Shown: positions 16,981 to 25,652, numbered from the stretch's first letter. The stretch: DNA of 34,645 bases from Nitrospiria bacterium (GCA_036397255.1 DASWJH010000113.1:1-34645); one strand, 5' to 3'. Numbers and translations are program-made. Notes: generated by a model from the letters alone, not told the origin.

Positions 16981-17754
16981 TTGGAAATACATCCAACCGC
17001 AATCGTTAATCCCAAAGCTGAAATTGCCGAAGATGTCAGTATTGGCCCCTTTTCGGTTATTGAAGAAAACGTTCAAATCGGGCGAGGCAGTAAAATTGGA
17101 ACCCACGTGGTGATCGAAAATGGTTCCGAAATCGGAGAGGGTTGTACTTTTTTCCCCTTCTCTTCCATTGGAGGGGTTCCTCAAGACCTCAAATTCAAAG
17201 GCGAAGATTCTAAAGTGAGAATTGGGAACGGAAACACGTTTCGGGAATATGTCACTGTTAACCGGGCCACGCTTGAAGGAAGTGGGGAGACGGTTATTGG
17301 AAATGGAAACTTTTTTATGGCTTATGTCCATATTGCCCATGATTGCCGAATTGGAAACCATGTCATCATGGCCAATGCGGCTACCTTAGCAGGCCACATT
17401 TCCATTGAGGACTTTGCCATCATTGGGGGCTTGGTAGGGATTCATCAATTCGTGCGAATTGGTGCCTATGCCATGGTGGGAGGATGTTCCGCCATCGGGC
17501 AAGATATCCCCCCTTTTATGACGGCCTCGGGAATCCGGGCTTCCCTGTTTGGGTTAAATTCCCTGGGTTTAAAACGGCACGGGTTTTCCGAAGAGAGAAT
17601 TGCCGTGTTAAAAAAAGCCTATAAAATTCTCTTTCGTTTAAAACTGACACTCAAGGAGGCAGTCAAAAAAGTACGGGATGAGGTGGAGTCTACACCGGAC
17701 GTGGAGGCCCTGCTTCTTTTTATAGAAAACTCAAAAAGGGGGGTTTGCAGATGA
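16981..17754 (+). CDS. lpxA: UDP-N-acetylglucosamine O-acyltransferase LpxA
   Basis: LpxA catalyses the first lipid A step, acylating the 3-position of UDP-GlcNAc (or UDP-GlcNAc3N in some lineages) from 3-hydroxyacyl-ACP. The 257-residue protein is a hexapeptide-repeat left-handed beta-helix (1-185) with a helical C-terminus, close to the E. coli length of 262. The catalytic base is His120 in 'HIAHDCRIG' (E. coli His125). The acyl-length ruler position corresponding to E. coli Gly173 is also Gly (Gly168, in 'MVGGCS'), which suggests capacity for a long, C14-like hydroxyacyl chain. The start is TTG 16981 with AGGAG about 10 bases upstream; the protein then begins in the expected 'IHPTAIVNP'. 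lpxI follows by 39 bp. Confidence 0.96.
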   Translation: MEIHPTAIVNPKAEIAEDVSIGPFSVIEENVQIGRGSKIGTHVVIENGSEIGEGCTFFPFSSIGGVPQDLKFKGEDSKVRIGNGNTFREYVTVNRATLEGSGETVIGNGNFFMAYVHIAHDCRIGNHVIMANAATLAGHISIEDFAIIGGLVGIHQFVRIGAYAMVGGCSAIGQDIPPFMTASGIRASLFGLNSLGLKRHGFSEERIAVLKKAYKILFRLKLTLKEAVKKVRDEVESTPDVEALLLFIENSKRGVCR

Positions 17755-17793
17755 GTTTAACGTTAAAAGTAGAACCATCGAAATAAACGTTAA

Positions 17794-18606
17794 ATGGAGA
17801 GAATAGGCCTAATTGCAGGAAATGGAAGGTTTCCCCTTCTTTTTGCCCAGGGGGCTCGTAACCAATCTGTGAGTGTGACAGCGGTGGCCCACGTGGGAGA
17901 AACCCTTCCTGAATTAAGTGAATGGGTTGATAAAATTTTCTGGATTCGGGTAGGCCAGTTAGGAAAAATGATCAAAATTTTTAAGGCGGAAGGGGTAAAA
18001 GAGGTGGTGATGGCCGGGGGAATTAAAAAAACCCGTTTGTTTGCGGATGCCTGGCCGGATATTCGTTCTCTGACTCTTTTAGCAAAAGTTAAAGAGAAAA
18101 AAGACGATGCTTTACTCCGCGCGGTGGCCGGAGAATTGGAACGGGAGGGGATTAAGGTTTTGGAATCTACCCTTTATTTGAAATCCCTTTTGGCCCAAAA
18201 AGGAGTTATGACCAAACGAAAACCAACTACCCAGGAATTGGAGGATATCCGTTTCGGTTGGTCTCTGGCACGAGAAATCGGCCGGCTGGATATTGGACAA
18301 TGTTTGGTTGTAAAAAATAAGGTGGTGCTGGCAGTGGAAGCCATAGAAGGGACTGATGAGACCATCAAACGGGCAGGTCGGCTTGGAAAAGAGGGGGTTG
18401 TGGTTATTAAAATGTGTAAACCCCAACAGGATTTCCGTTTTGATATCCCTGCAGTGGGAATTGAAACCATTCGTGCCATGGGGGAGGTAAAAGCCTCCGT
18501 GCTGGCATTGGAGGCGGGACGGTCAATTTTGCTGGATAAGGACGAAACACTGGACCTTGCCAATCAAAAGGGAATTTCGGTTTTTGGAGTGGAGGAAACG
18601 GACTAA
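17794..18606 (+). CDS. lpxI: UDP-2,3-diacylglucosamine pyrophosphatase LpxI
   Basis: LpxI hydrolyses UDP-2,3-diacylglucosamine to lipid X and UMP and replaces LpxH in lineages such as alphaproteobacteria and several deeper diderm phyla. The 270-residue protein (formerly DUF1009) shows the N-terminal 'IGLIAGNGRFPLLFAQGARN' segment. It also has 'VMAGGIKKTRLFADAWPDI', and the C-terminal catalytic-domain pattern Asp213-x-Arg-x-Asp217-x-Pro followed by 'VGIETIRAM'. Length is typical (about 270-280). It sits directly between lpxA and the oxidoreductase-lpxB pair, giving the complete order lpxD-fabZ-lpxA-lpxI-lpxB. No clear Shine-Dalgarno precedes ATG 17794. Confidence 0.94.
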   Translation: MERIGLIAGNGRFPLLFAQGARNQSVSVTAVAHVGETLPELSEWVDKIFWIRVGQLGKMIKIFKAEGVKEVVMAGGIKKTRLFADAWPDIRSLTLLAKVKEKKDDALLRAVAGELEREGIKVLESTLYLKSLLAQKGVMTKRKPTTQELEDIRFGWSLAREIGRLDIGQCLVVKNKVVLAVEAIEGTDETIKRAGRLGKEGVVVIKMCKPQQDFRFDIPAVGIETIRAMGEVKASVLALEAGRSILLDKDETLDLANQKGISVFGVEETD

Positions 18607-18607
18607 T

Positions 18608-19540
18608 ATGAAACCAATTCGAGTGGGCGTAATCGGAGTGGGTTATTTAGGAGAACACCATGCCAGGATTTATTCAGAAATGGATGGGGTGGAACTGGTC
18701 GCCGTGGTGGATCCCAATGAAGAGAGAGCCCGGGAAATTGGAAAGAAATTGGGTTACCCGTTTTATACGAAACATCAAGAAATTTTAAATGCCGTCGATG
18801 CCGTGAGTATTGCCGCTCCCACTTCCTTTCATCATGACCTTTCGATTGATTTTCTCAAAAACAATGTGGATGTTTTGTTGGAAAAACCGATGACGGTCAC
18901 TCTGGAGGAGGCGGACCGTCTGGTACAAGAAGCCGAGCAAAATAAAAGAATTCTTCAAATTGGACATTTGGAACGCTTTAATGGGGCCATTCGAAAATTA
19001 AAGGAGGTCGTCAAAGACCCCCGTTTTGTGGAATCCCACCGCATCGGCCCTTTTGTCAATCGGGGAACCGATGTAGATGTAATTTTGGATCTGATGATCC
19101 ATGATATCGATATCCTATTAAGTATTGTTCAATCCAAGGTCAGTGATATCCGTGCAGTGGGGACTCCGGTGATTTCCTCCAATGTGGATATTGCCAATGC
19201 CAGGATTGAGTTTGAGGGAGGTTGTGTTGCCAATGTGACGGCCAGCCGTGTTTCCCTTAAAAAAGAACGTAAGATTAGAATTTTCCAGCCCGACACGTAT
19301 ATTTCTCTTGATTATCAGCTTCAGGAATTAAGGGTTTACCGCCGTGTCATGGACCCGGAGAAAGGGCCACAGATCATGATGGAAAAGATAGGAACCGCAA
19401 AAGACGAACCTCTTCGGGTTGAGTTAGAAGCCTTTATTCATTCGGTTCGAAGCAGAGACCAGCCGGTGATTTCCGGCCGGGATGGCCGGGAAGCCCTAAA
19501 GGTCGCTTTAAATATTATTTCACTAATGCGTGGATCATGA
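18608..19540 (+). CDS. Gfo/Idh/MocA-family oxidoreductase in lipid A operon (GnnA-like)
   Basis: A 310-residue NAD(P)-dependent oxidoreductase. The Rossmann fold begins at once ('IRVGVIGVGYLGEHHARIY', 4-22). The family Glu-Lys-Pro motif is at 92-94, and the active-site 'MIHDIDILLSI' contains His165-Asp166. I chose ATG 18608, just after the lpxI stop and downstream of GGAGG (18591-18595). The longer frame from 18557 overlaps lpxI and adds a tail before the Rossmann start. In Acidithiobacillus ferrooxidans, GnnA of this family oxidises the 3-OH of UDP-GlcNAc and GnnB aminates it, with both genes near lpxA. Position suggests a related role here, but no aminotransferase is present in the window, so oxidation of a UDP-sugar without transamination, or a partner elsewhere, must be considered. 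Confidence 0.85.
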   Translation: MKPIRVGVIGVGYLGEHHARIYSEMDGVELVAVVDPNEERAREIGKKLGYPFYTKHQEILNAVDAVSIAAPTSFHHDLSIDFLKNNVDVLLEKPMTVTLEEADRLVQEAEQNKRILQIGHLERFNGAIRKLKEVVKDPRFVESHRIGPFVNRGTDVDVILDLMIHDIDILLSIVQSKVSDIRAVGTPVISSNVDIANARIEFEGGCVANVTASRVSLKKERKIRIFQPDTYISLDYQLQELRVYRRVMDPEKGPQIMMEKIGTAKDEPLRVELEAFIHSVRSRDQPVISGRDGREALKVALNIISLMRGS

Positions 19541-19543
19541 ACC

Positions 19544-20677
19544 ATGCCCAAACGTATCCTAATGGTGGCTGGGGAATCCTCCGGGGACCTGCATGGCGCC
19601 CATTTGGCCACCGCTCTTTGGAAATTGGATCCTACCCTGGAAATAATGGGGGTTGGGGGAGATCGGATGCGATGCGCAGGGGTGAGAATTCTTTATGGGA
19701 TTGAAGACCTTGGTGTGGTTGGTGTCATTGAAGTTTTTTCCCATCTGAAAATCATTGCCAAAGTTTATTGGATGCTGAAACGGCTTCTTCAAAATAAGGA
19801 AGCCGACCTTTTAATTTTAATCGATTACCCTGATTTTAACCTTCGGCTTGCACGGGTCTCAAAACGTTTTAAAATTAAGACGATTTATTACATCAGTCCC
19901 CAAATATGGGCGTGGCGCAGGGGAAGGATTAAGGTCATTAAGCGTTTGGTCAGTCATATGATGGTCATTCTCCCGTTTGAAAAGAAAATATATGAAGAGG
20001 CCGCAGTTCCATGCAGTTTCGTAGGGCATCCTTTGTTAGATGAGATTCCGGTTGATTTTGACCGGAAAGGATTTTGTACCCGGCATGGGATTGACCCCAA
20101 TCAACCGATTTTGGGAATTCTTCCGGGAAGCCGGCGGTCCGAAATAGGTGCTCACATGCCTGTTTTGCTAAAAACACTACCTCAGATTCAGAAAAGGGTT
20201 TCGAATCTTCAGGTTATTATTGCAAGGGCCCCTTCCCTCCGGGAGGAAGATTTCAAAAATTGGAAAACCGCAGAGTCTCAAAGGATACATTGGGTATCGG
20301 GTGAAACGACAGAAGTGCTCAAGGCCTCTGATGCGGTGATTACCGCTTCCGGGACGGCCACCCTTCAGGCTGCTATTTGCGGGGCCCCGATGGTGATCAT
20401 TTACCGTGTTTCTCCCTGGACCTATTTTTTGGGTCGGATGTTAGTGAGGGTTAATTTTATTGGGATGGTCAATGTGGTGGCCGGGAAAAAGATCGTCCCT
20501 GAATTTATACAAAATGAAGTCACTCCGGATCGAATCGTGGAGGCGATTTGTCCGATCCTTTTGGATTCCAATCTTCGGGATAAAATACGAAAGGAATTAA
20601 ATTCCGTGCGTGAAACCCTTGGGACTCCCGGTGCCTCGGTTCGGGCCGCAGAAATTGTCAAAGGGTACCTCAATTAA
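19544..20677 (+). CDS. lpxB: Lipid-A-disaccharide synthase LpxB
   Basis: LpxB (glycosyltransferase family 19) condenses lipid X with UDP-2,3-diacylglucosamine to give the beta-1,6-linked disaccharide, working at the inner face of the cytoplasmic membrane. The 377-residue protein has 'AGESSGDLHGAHLATAL' (9-25), 'LIDYPDFNLRLA', 'YYISPQIWAWRRGRI', 'FVGHPLLDE', 'LPGSRRSEI' near 191 and 'TASGTATLQAAICGAPMVIIYR', all family hallmarks. Length matches E. coli LpxB (382). It starts 3 bp after the oxidoreductase stop, so translation is probably coupled. msbA follows after 57 bp. Confidence 0.96.
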   Translation: MPKRILMVAGESSGDLHGAHLATALWKLDPTLEIMGVGGDRMRCAGVRILYGIEDLGVVGVIEVFSHLKIIAKVYWMLKRLLQNKEADLLILIDYPDFNLRLARVSKRFKIKTIYYISPQIWAWRRGRIKVIKRLVSHMMVILPFEKKIYEEAAVPCSFVGHPLLDEIPVDFDRKGFCTRHGIDPNQPILGILPGSRRSEIGAHMPVLLKTLPQIQKRVSNLQVIIARAPSLREEDFKNWKTAESQRIHWVSGETTEVLKASDAVITASGTATLQAAICGAPMVIIYRVSPWTYFLGRMLVRVNFIGMVNVVAGKKIVPEFIQNEVTPDRIVEAICPILLDSNLRDKIRKELNSVRETLGTPGASVRAAEIVKGYLN

Positions 20678-20734
20678 GTGTTGATGGGAATCTTTCCAGA
20701 TCTTAAAAAAAATCTGTGAGGATAAAAGGGTTTA

Positions 20735-22483
20735 ATGAAAATCTATTTAAGATTGCTTAGGTACCTTAAGCCTTATTGGCCACGCTTGGTGGTTGCCATT
20801 ATATTGGCCAGTTTTGTTTCCTCTCTTACAGGAATCCTTGCGTGGCTAGTGGAGCCCGTGTTGGATAAAATTTTCGCCCAAAAAGATACCCAAATGCTTT
20901 TTATGCTTACCTCCGCTATTTTTCTGGTTACTTTTTTAAAAGGACTTTTTAGTTATGGTCAGGCCTATTTTATGCGATATGTAGGAAACCGGGTTCTCAT
21001 GGACCTTCGAAATGAAATTTTCGGTCACACGCTTTCCCTTCCTTTAGGTTTTTTTACGAAATATTCCACCGGAAGATTAATGTCCAGAGTAATTAATGAC
21101 GTGACCTTGATCCAAAGCGCGGTTTCCGGAGTGGTCAAAGATATTTTCCAACACACCCTCACTGTGTTTGTCCTTCTTGGGGTCATGATTTATCAGGATT
21201 GGAAATTAACCCTATTGGCCTTATTTGGGTTTCCCCTATCCAGTTACCTTTTGGTTCGGTTTGGAAAAAGATTGCGACGCTTAAGTCACCTGGGTCAAGA
21301 AAATATTTCAGATTTAACCAATCTTTTACAAGAGTCCCTCAGCGGAATTCGGGTGGTGAAGGCCTTCACCATGGATGATTATGAGCGAAAACGTTTTAAA
21401 GAAAAAAACCTTTCCTATTTCAGAAACTTGATGAGGGTGACCAAGATTCAAGAGTTAACCTCGCCCTTGATGGAGGTTATTGGTTCCCTGGGCCTTGCCT
21501 TAATGGTCGGTTACGGGGGTTATTATGTTATCCAGGGAAATATAACTCAAGGAACCTTTTTTTCCTTTATGGCTGCCTCTATGATGATGTATGCCCCCGT
21601 GAGAACATTAGCTTCGGCCAATAATATGATTCAACAGGCCATTGCGGCAAGCCAACGGGTATTTTCCGTTTTGGATGAGGATACGGAGCAGAGTTTTTCG
21701 ACCGGAACTCACATCTTCGGATCTGTACGCGGCGCCGTTGAATATAAAGGCGTTTCTTTCCATTATGAGGGAAGTGATCTGGCGACCTTAAAGGATGTCT
21801 GGGTTAGGGCCCAGCCCGGAGAGATCGTTGCTTTGGTGGGCAGTAGTGGAAGTGGGAAAACCACTCTGGTCAACTTACTTCCTCGGTTTTTTGAACCCAC
21901 CGCGGGAGAAATTATAATTGACAACATCAAAATTCAGGATGCGACTTTGACCTCTTTGAGACAACAAATTGGAATTGTGAGTCAGGAAACCGTGCTCTTT
22001 GATGATACGGTGGTTAACAATATTAGTTATGGGGAACAGGGGGTCAAGGAGGAAGCCGTTATACAGGCCGCTCAAGCGGCTTTTGCTCACCCTTTTATTA
22101 GTCGTTTGCCGCAAGGGTACGAAACCATGATTGGGGAGCGGGGGGTAAAACTTTCAGGGGGTGAACGGCAGCGTTTGGCCATTGCCAGAGCCCTACTTCG
22201 AAATGCTCCCATTCTGATTTTGGACGAAGCAACCTCGGCCCTGGACAGTGAATCGGAATTAATGGTGCAGCAGGCTTTGGTCAACCTCATGAAAAATAGA
22301 ACCACCTTTGTCATCGCCCACCGCCTTTCTACCATTAAAAACGCAACCCAGATCCTGGTCCTGGATCACGGGCAGATTGTTGAACGGGGGTCTCATGATG
22401 AGCTTCTCCAAAGGGGCGGTGTTTATAAACGGCTTTACCAAGTTCAATTTCGGGAAGAGGAAAATTATGCGGAAAATCTCTGA
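20735..22483 (+). CDS. msbA: Lipid A export ATP-binding/permease protein MsbA
   Basis: MsbA is the homodimeric ABC exporter that flips core-lipid A across the inner membrane. The 582-residue half-transporter has an N-terminal six-helix domain (about 1-320) and a C-terminal nucleotide-binding domain. Walker A 'GSSGSGKTT' is at about 369-377, the signature 'LSGGERQRLAIARAL' precedes Walker B 'ILILDEATSALD' (catalytic Glu near 498), and the switch His lies in 'VIAHRLSTI'. Length equals E. coli MsbA (582). Similarity to other type IV half exporters is strong, but the location between lpxB and waaA/lpxK supports MsbA. Its 3' end overlaps the start of the DUF374 acyltransferase gene by 17 bp. Confidence 0.93.
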   Translation: MKIYLRLLRYLKPYWPRLVVAIILASFVSSLTGILAWLVEPVLDKIFAQKDTQMLFMLTSAIFLVTFLKGLFSYGQAYFMRYVGNRVLMDLRNEIFGHTLSLPLGFFTKYSTGRLMSRVINDVTLIQSAVSGVVKDIFQHTLTVFVLLGVMIYQDWKLTLLALFGFPLSSYLLVRFGKRLRRLSHLGQENISDLTNLLQESLSGIRVVKAFTMDDYERKRFKEKNLSYFRNLMRVTKIQELTSPLMEVIGSLGLALMVGYGGYYVIQGNITQGTFFSFMAASMMMYAPVRTLASANNMIQQAIAASQRVFSVLDEDTEQSFSTGTHIFGSVRGAVEYKGVSFHYEGSDLATLKDVWVRAQPGEIVALVGSSGSGKTTLVNLLPRFFEPTAGEIIIDNIKIQDATLTSLRQQIGIVSQETVLFDDTVVNNISYGEQGVKEEAVIQAAQAAFAHPFISRLPQGYETMIGERGVKLSGGERQRLAIARALLRNAPILILDEATSALDSESELMVQQALVNLMKNRTTFVIAHRLSTIKNATQILVLDHGQIVERGSHDELLQRGGVYKRLYQVQFREEENYAENL

Positions 22484-23128
22484 TTGGATTCGTTATTACC
22501 TCCTTCCGGTTTTGATCTATGGGTTTATTAAAACCGTGGGTGGGTCGATGAGAATCCAAATCGTGGGAGCGGAGCAGGTAAGGGAGAACTGGAAACAGGG
22601 GGTTCCTTTTATTCTTTCTTTTTGGCACGGCAGGCAGTTGATGATTCCCTTAGCCTATGAAGGGAAAAATGTTCATATTCTCATCAGCCAACATCGCGAT
22701 GGTGAACTGATCAGCCGGGTAATGGTTTTTTTTGGGTATCGGACCATCAGGGGGTCAACCACAAAAGGAGCAATTGCCGGTTTAAAGGGGATGGTTCGGG
22801 CCATCCGTGGGGGGTCGGATTTGGCCATTACACCGGACGGTCCGAGAGGGCCCCGTTATGTGGTTCAAGGGGGCGTGTTGGAAATGGCCAAGTTGGCCCA
22901 AGTTCCCATTTATCCCGTTTCCTTTGGTGCTTCAAAAAAAAAATCCTGGGCTCTTGGGATGGTTTTTTTATTCCTTTTCCTTTTTCCAAGGGGGTATTTA
23001 TTTGGGGGAAACCTATTTGGGTGCCAAGAGATGTGACACAGGATGCCTTTGATGCCAAACGAAGAGAGCTGGAAATTTCTCTTTCTGAATTAACAAAACA
23101 AGCGGATTCTTATTTTGATCCGAAATAA
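22467..23128 (+). CDS. DUF374 lysophospholipid-acyltransferase-like protein, frameshifted at A10
   Basis: A DUF374 (COG2121) acyltransferase-like protein, frequent next to msbA and waaA. The start is ATG 22467, overlapping msbA by 17 bp, behind a GGGAAGAGGA ribosome binding site. Family marks are 'LSFWHGRQLMIPL', 'ISQHRDGELISRVM', 'TTKGAIAGL' and 'TPDGPRGPRYVVQGG'. In frame 0 the protein reads to residue 159 (three Lys codons in the A10 run at 22934-22943), then becomes an unlikely hydrophobic tail ending at TGA 23036. A -1 shift at the run instead gives 61 more residues, beginning 'ILGSWDGFFIPFPFSKGVFI', passing 'PIWVPRDVTQDAFDAKRREL', and ending at TAA 23126-23128. That product is 220 residues, the normal family length. 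Sequencing error, recent mutation, or slippage/-1 frameshifting are all possible. The precise lipid substrate is unknown. Confidence 0.82.
22934..22943 (+). repeat. A10 homopolymer, putative slippage site
   Basis: Ten consecutive A residues within the DUF374 gene mark the exact place where the family-like protein sequence leaves frame 0 and continues in the -1 frame. Eleven or eight A residues would restore one continuous frame. Confidence 0.9.
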
Positions 23129-23203
23129 CCGGTTGATCCCATTACAAAATAATCCCGCCGGAGTTCCTTTAACGGGAACCCCTTTATCCCGGATGAATTT
23201 AGG

Positions 23204-24547
23204 ATGGATGTGAAAGGTCCCGAACCGTTAGAGCAAACCCTATATTTTTTATATAACCTCCTCCTTCTGCTTTTTCTCCCGTTTGCTTTTGGAATCCTTT
23301 CCTGGCGTTGGGTGGTTCAGCCATCCTACCGAAAAGGGATATGGGAGCGATTTGGAATCCACCCCAAGGATATTGGAAAAAAGGAAAAAGGGGAGCGGCT
23401 TTTTTGGATTCATGCTGTTTCGGTTGGGGAGGTATTGGCCTCCGTTCCGCTGATTCATGCCATTAGGAAAAAATTTCCAAAAGACCGTTTGATTTTGTCA
23501 ACCGTCACGGTTACGGGCCAGGAAATTGCGCTGCAAAAAATTCCAGAAGTGGATCGGATGATATATTGTCCTTTTGATTTTCCTTGGGCGGTCCAGCGTG
23601 TTGTGGAAATTCTTCGCCCCAATTTATTTATATTCTTAGAAACGGAGCTTTGGCCTAATTTACTTCGTTGTTTAAAAAAGAAAGGGGTTGCATCCTTGAT
23701 GGTGAATGGGAGAATCTCACCCGGCTCGTTTAGGAATTATCGATGGGCCCGTGTGTTTTTCCGGAGGGTGTTGGGGCAGGTCTCTACCTTTTCTGTTCAA
23801 ACAGAGCGGGACGCTAGGTTCTTGCAAGAACTAGGAGCAGACCCCCTTACCATTGAATGTATGGGGAATATGAAGTATGATCAATCTTTTAAGGTGTTTG
23901 GGGAAGATGAATTAAATTCCCTCCGACAAAATCTGGGAATTGAGAAAAAAACCATGGTTTTTGTCGTTGGTAGCACCCATGAAAAAGAAGAAGCATCCCT
24001 CCTAGACCAATTCGGGGAAATGGTTTCCCGATGGGGTTCCTTTGTAATGATTTTGGCCCCTAGACATCTGGATAGACTTCCATCCATTGAAACTCTCTTG
24101 GAACAGAGAAAGATTCCCTATTTTCGGAAGACGGATTTGCTGGCATTAAGGAGAAAAGGCGACCCCGGATTAGGCAAAACCGGGGTAATCCTTTTGGATA
24201 CGTTGGGTGAGTTATCAAGCTATTATCGGTTAGCCACGGTGGTTTTTGTGGGGGGAAGTCTGGTTCCCATTGGGGGTCATAATATTCTGGAACCTGCCGC
24301 TTATGGGAAATTTAGTTACTTCGGTCCGTATATGCATAATTTTTCCGAAATCAGTTGTTTAATGAAAGAGCGAGGTGGGGGGGTTGAAGTGGAGAACGTG
24401 AAGGAATTGGTGGAAAAAATAGAAACGATTTTAAAAAAACCTGCCGAGTTGGAGCGTCGAGGAAGGGAGGCATTTAAAGTGGTGGAAGAAAACCGCGGTG
24501 CGGTGGAAAAAAATATGAAATTGATCGAGAAATTTATAACCCCGTGA
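23204..24547 (+). CDS. waaA: 3-deoxy-D-manno-octulosonic acid transferase WaaA (KdtA)
   Basis: WaaA (glycosyltransferase family 30) transfers Kdo from CMP-Kdo to lipid IVA at the inner membrane. The 447-residue protein has an N-terminal membrane anchor (about 14-32), then 'FWIHAVSVGEVLASVPLI' (67-84) with the catalytic Glu76 in Ser-Val-Gly-Glu. Further marks are 'LETELWPNLL' (145-154), 'NGRISPGSFRNYRW', 'MGNMKYD', 'VVGSTHEKEE' and 'GGHNILEPAAYGK', as expected. Length is near the usual 420-440. Whether it adds one, two or more Kdo units cannot be read from the sequence. It follows the DUF374 gene by 75 bp and precedes lpxK by 10 bp. Confidence 0.95.
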   Translation: MDVKGPEPLEQTLYFLYNLLLLLFLPFAFGILSWRWVVQPSYRKGIWERFGIHPKDIGKKEKGERLFWIHAVSVGEVLASVPLIHAIRKKFPKDRLILSTVTVTGQEIALQKIPEVDRMIYCPFDFPWAVQRVVEILRPNLFIFLETELWPNLLRCLKKKGVASLMVNGRISPGSFRNYRWARVFFRRVLGQVSTFSVQTERDARFLQELGADPLTIECMGNMKYDQSFKVFGEDELNSLRQNLGIEKKTMVFVVGSTHEKEEASLLDQFGEMVSRWGSFVMILAPRHLDRLPSIETLLEQRKIPYFRKTDLLALRRKGDPGLGKTGVILLDTLGELSSYYRLATVVFVGGSLVPIGGHNILEPAAYGKFSYFGPYMHNFSEISCLMKERGGGVEVENVKELVEKIETILKKPAELERRGREAFKVVEENRGAVEKNMKLIEKFITP

Positions 24548-24557
24548 GTTTGAGGGA

Positions 24558-25652
24558 ATGGAACCGTGGCTTGGAAAGGGAAAAAGGATTGCGAACTGGG
24601 GTCCTGGGGCCAAAAATATTTTATTTTTTCCATTAACCCTTTTATCATTTGTTTTTTTAATGGCCGTGTTCCTCAGGGTTTTCCTGTACCGTGCAGGAAT
24701 TTTCACTACGCAAAAACTCAACTGTAAGGTGGTCAGTGTTGGCAATTTAACTGTTGGAGGTACCGGGAAAACTCCCTTGATATTGGCAATGGCCAAACAA
24801 TTTCGTGATTTGGGAGAACGGGTTGTGGTCATCAGCAGGGGATATAAAGGAAGAAAAAAGGAAAAAATAACGATTGCCTCTCAAGGCGATGGGCCTCTGG
24901 TTTCCTGGGAAGAAGTGGGTGAAGAACCTTTTTTATTGGCCGACCGATGCGAGGGGGTTCCTGTCTTGGTGGGAAAAAACCGTTATGAGGTGGGGCGGTT
25001 TGCTTTGGAAAATTTTCGACCCACGGTTATTCTTTTGGATGATGGTTTTCAGCATCTAAAGCTTTTTCGGGATTTAAATGTTCTTTTGATTGATTGCACC
25101 GCTCCCTTCGGAAATGGTTATCTTCTTCCCCGGGGTCCACTCAGGGAACCTTTATCCCATATCAAAAGGGCATCCGCCATTGTTTTTAGCCGTGTGAGCC
25201 AATCAAAAAACCTACAACAGATAAAACAAAAAATTGAACCTTGGATTGAGGAGAAACCTGTTTTTCATTTAAATTTTTTTCCGATGGGTTTTGTTTCTAT
25301 CGGAACCAAAAAGGAAGAGGACCTTACCCTGGTGAAGGGGAAAAAAATTTTGGCCGTTTCCGGAATCGGAAATCCTTTTAATTTTCACCAAACCCTTTTG
25401 AAATTAGGTCCCCAAGAGGTTTTAGAAAAAGTATTTCCGGATCATTATTTTTATTCCCGTCGGGATTTTAAAAAAATACTGGATGCCGGTAAAGGGATGG
25501 ATTGTATTATTACGACCGAGAAAGATGGGGTTAAGCTCGAACGTTTTCTTGGGAAGGGATCTTCCTTATGGGCCTTGAGGATCGAGGGAAGAATTACGGA
25601 AGGAGAGGAATGGATGGATTTTCTAACCAAAAACAATCACGGTTTTGAATAG
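24558..25652 (+). CDS. lpxK: Tetraacyldisaccharide 4'-kinase LpxK
   Basis: LpxK phosphorylates the 4'-position of the tetraacyl disaccharide to form lipid IVA. The 364-residue monotopic membrane P-loop kinase has an N-terminal hydrophobic helix (about 20-45), then 'VVSVGNLTVGGTGKTPL' with Walker A 'GGTGKT' (67-72). 'ISRGYKGR' and 'GEEPFLLADR' follow, then 'LLDDGFQHLKLFRDL' (159-173), all LpxK signatures. 'DHYFYSRRDF' and 'TTEKDGVKL' in the C-terminal half are also typical. Length is in the usual range (330-360). It starts 10 bp after waaA, and lpxL begins 7 bp after its stop. Confidence 0.95.
   Translation: MEPWLGKGKRIANWGPGAKNILFFPLTLLSFVFLMAVFLRVFLYRAGIFTTQKLNCKVVSVGNLTVGGTGKTPLILAMAKQFRDLGERVVVISRGYKGRKKEKITIASQGDGPLVSWEEVGEEPFLLADRCEGVPVLVGKNRYEVGRFALENFRPTVILLDDGFQHLKLFRDLNVLLIDCTAPFGNGYLLPRGPLREPLSHIKRASAIVFSRVSQSKNLQQIKQKIEPWIEEKPVFHLNFFPMGFVSIGTKKEEDLTLVKGKKILAVSGIGNPFNFHQTLLKLGPQEVLEKVFPDHYFYSRRDFKKILDAGKGMDCIITTEKDGVKLERFLGKGSSLWALRIEGRITEGEEWMDFLTKNNHGFE

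Noticed and set aside
18557-18607. Earlier start of the Gfo/Idh/MocA oxidoreductase within lpxI
   Set aside because: The Rossmann fold starts immediately after ATG 18608, which also has a GGAGG upstream.
22308-22466. N-terminal extension of the DUF374 frame into msbA
   Set aside because: The extension lies inside the conserved end of the MsbA nucleotide-binding domain. ATG 22467 has a good ribosome binding site and gives the expected N-terminus of the family.
23170-23200. Inverted repeat GTTCC/GGAAC before waaA
   Set aside because: Short stem and no T tract; not convincing as terminator or operator.
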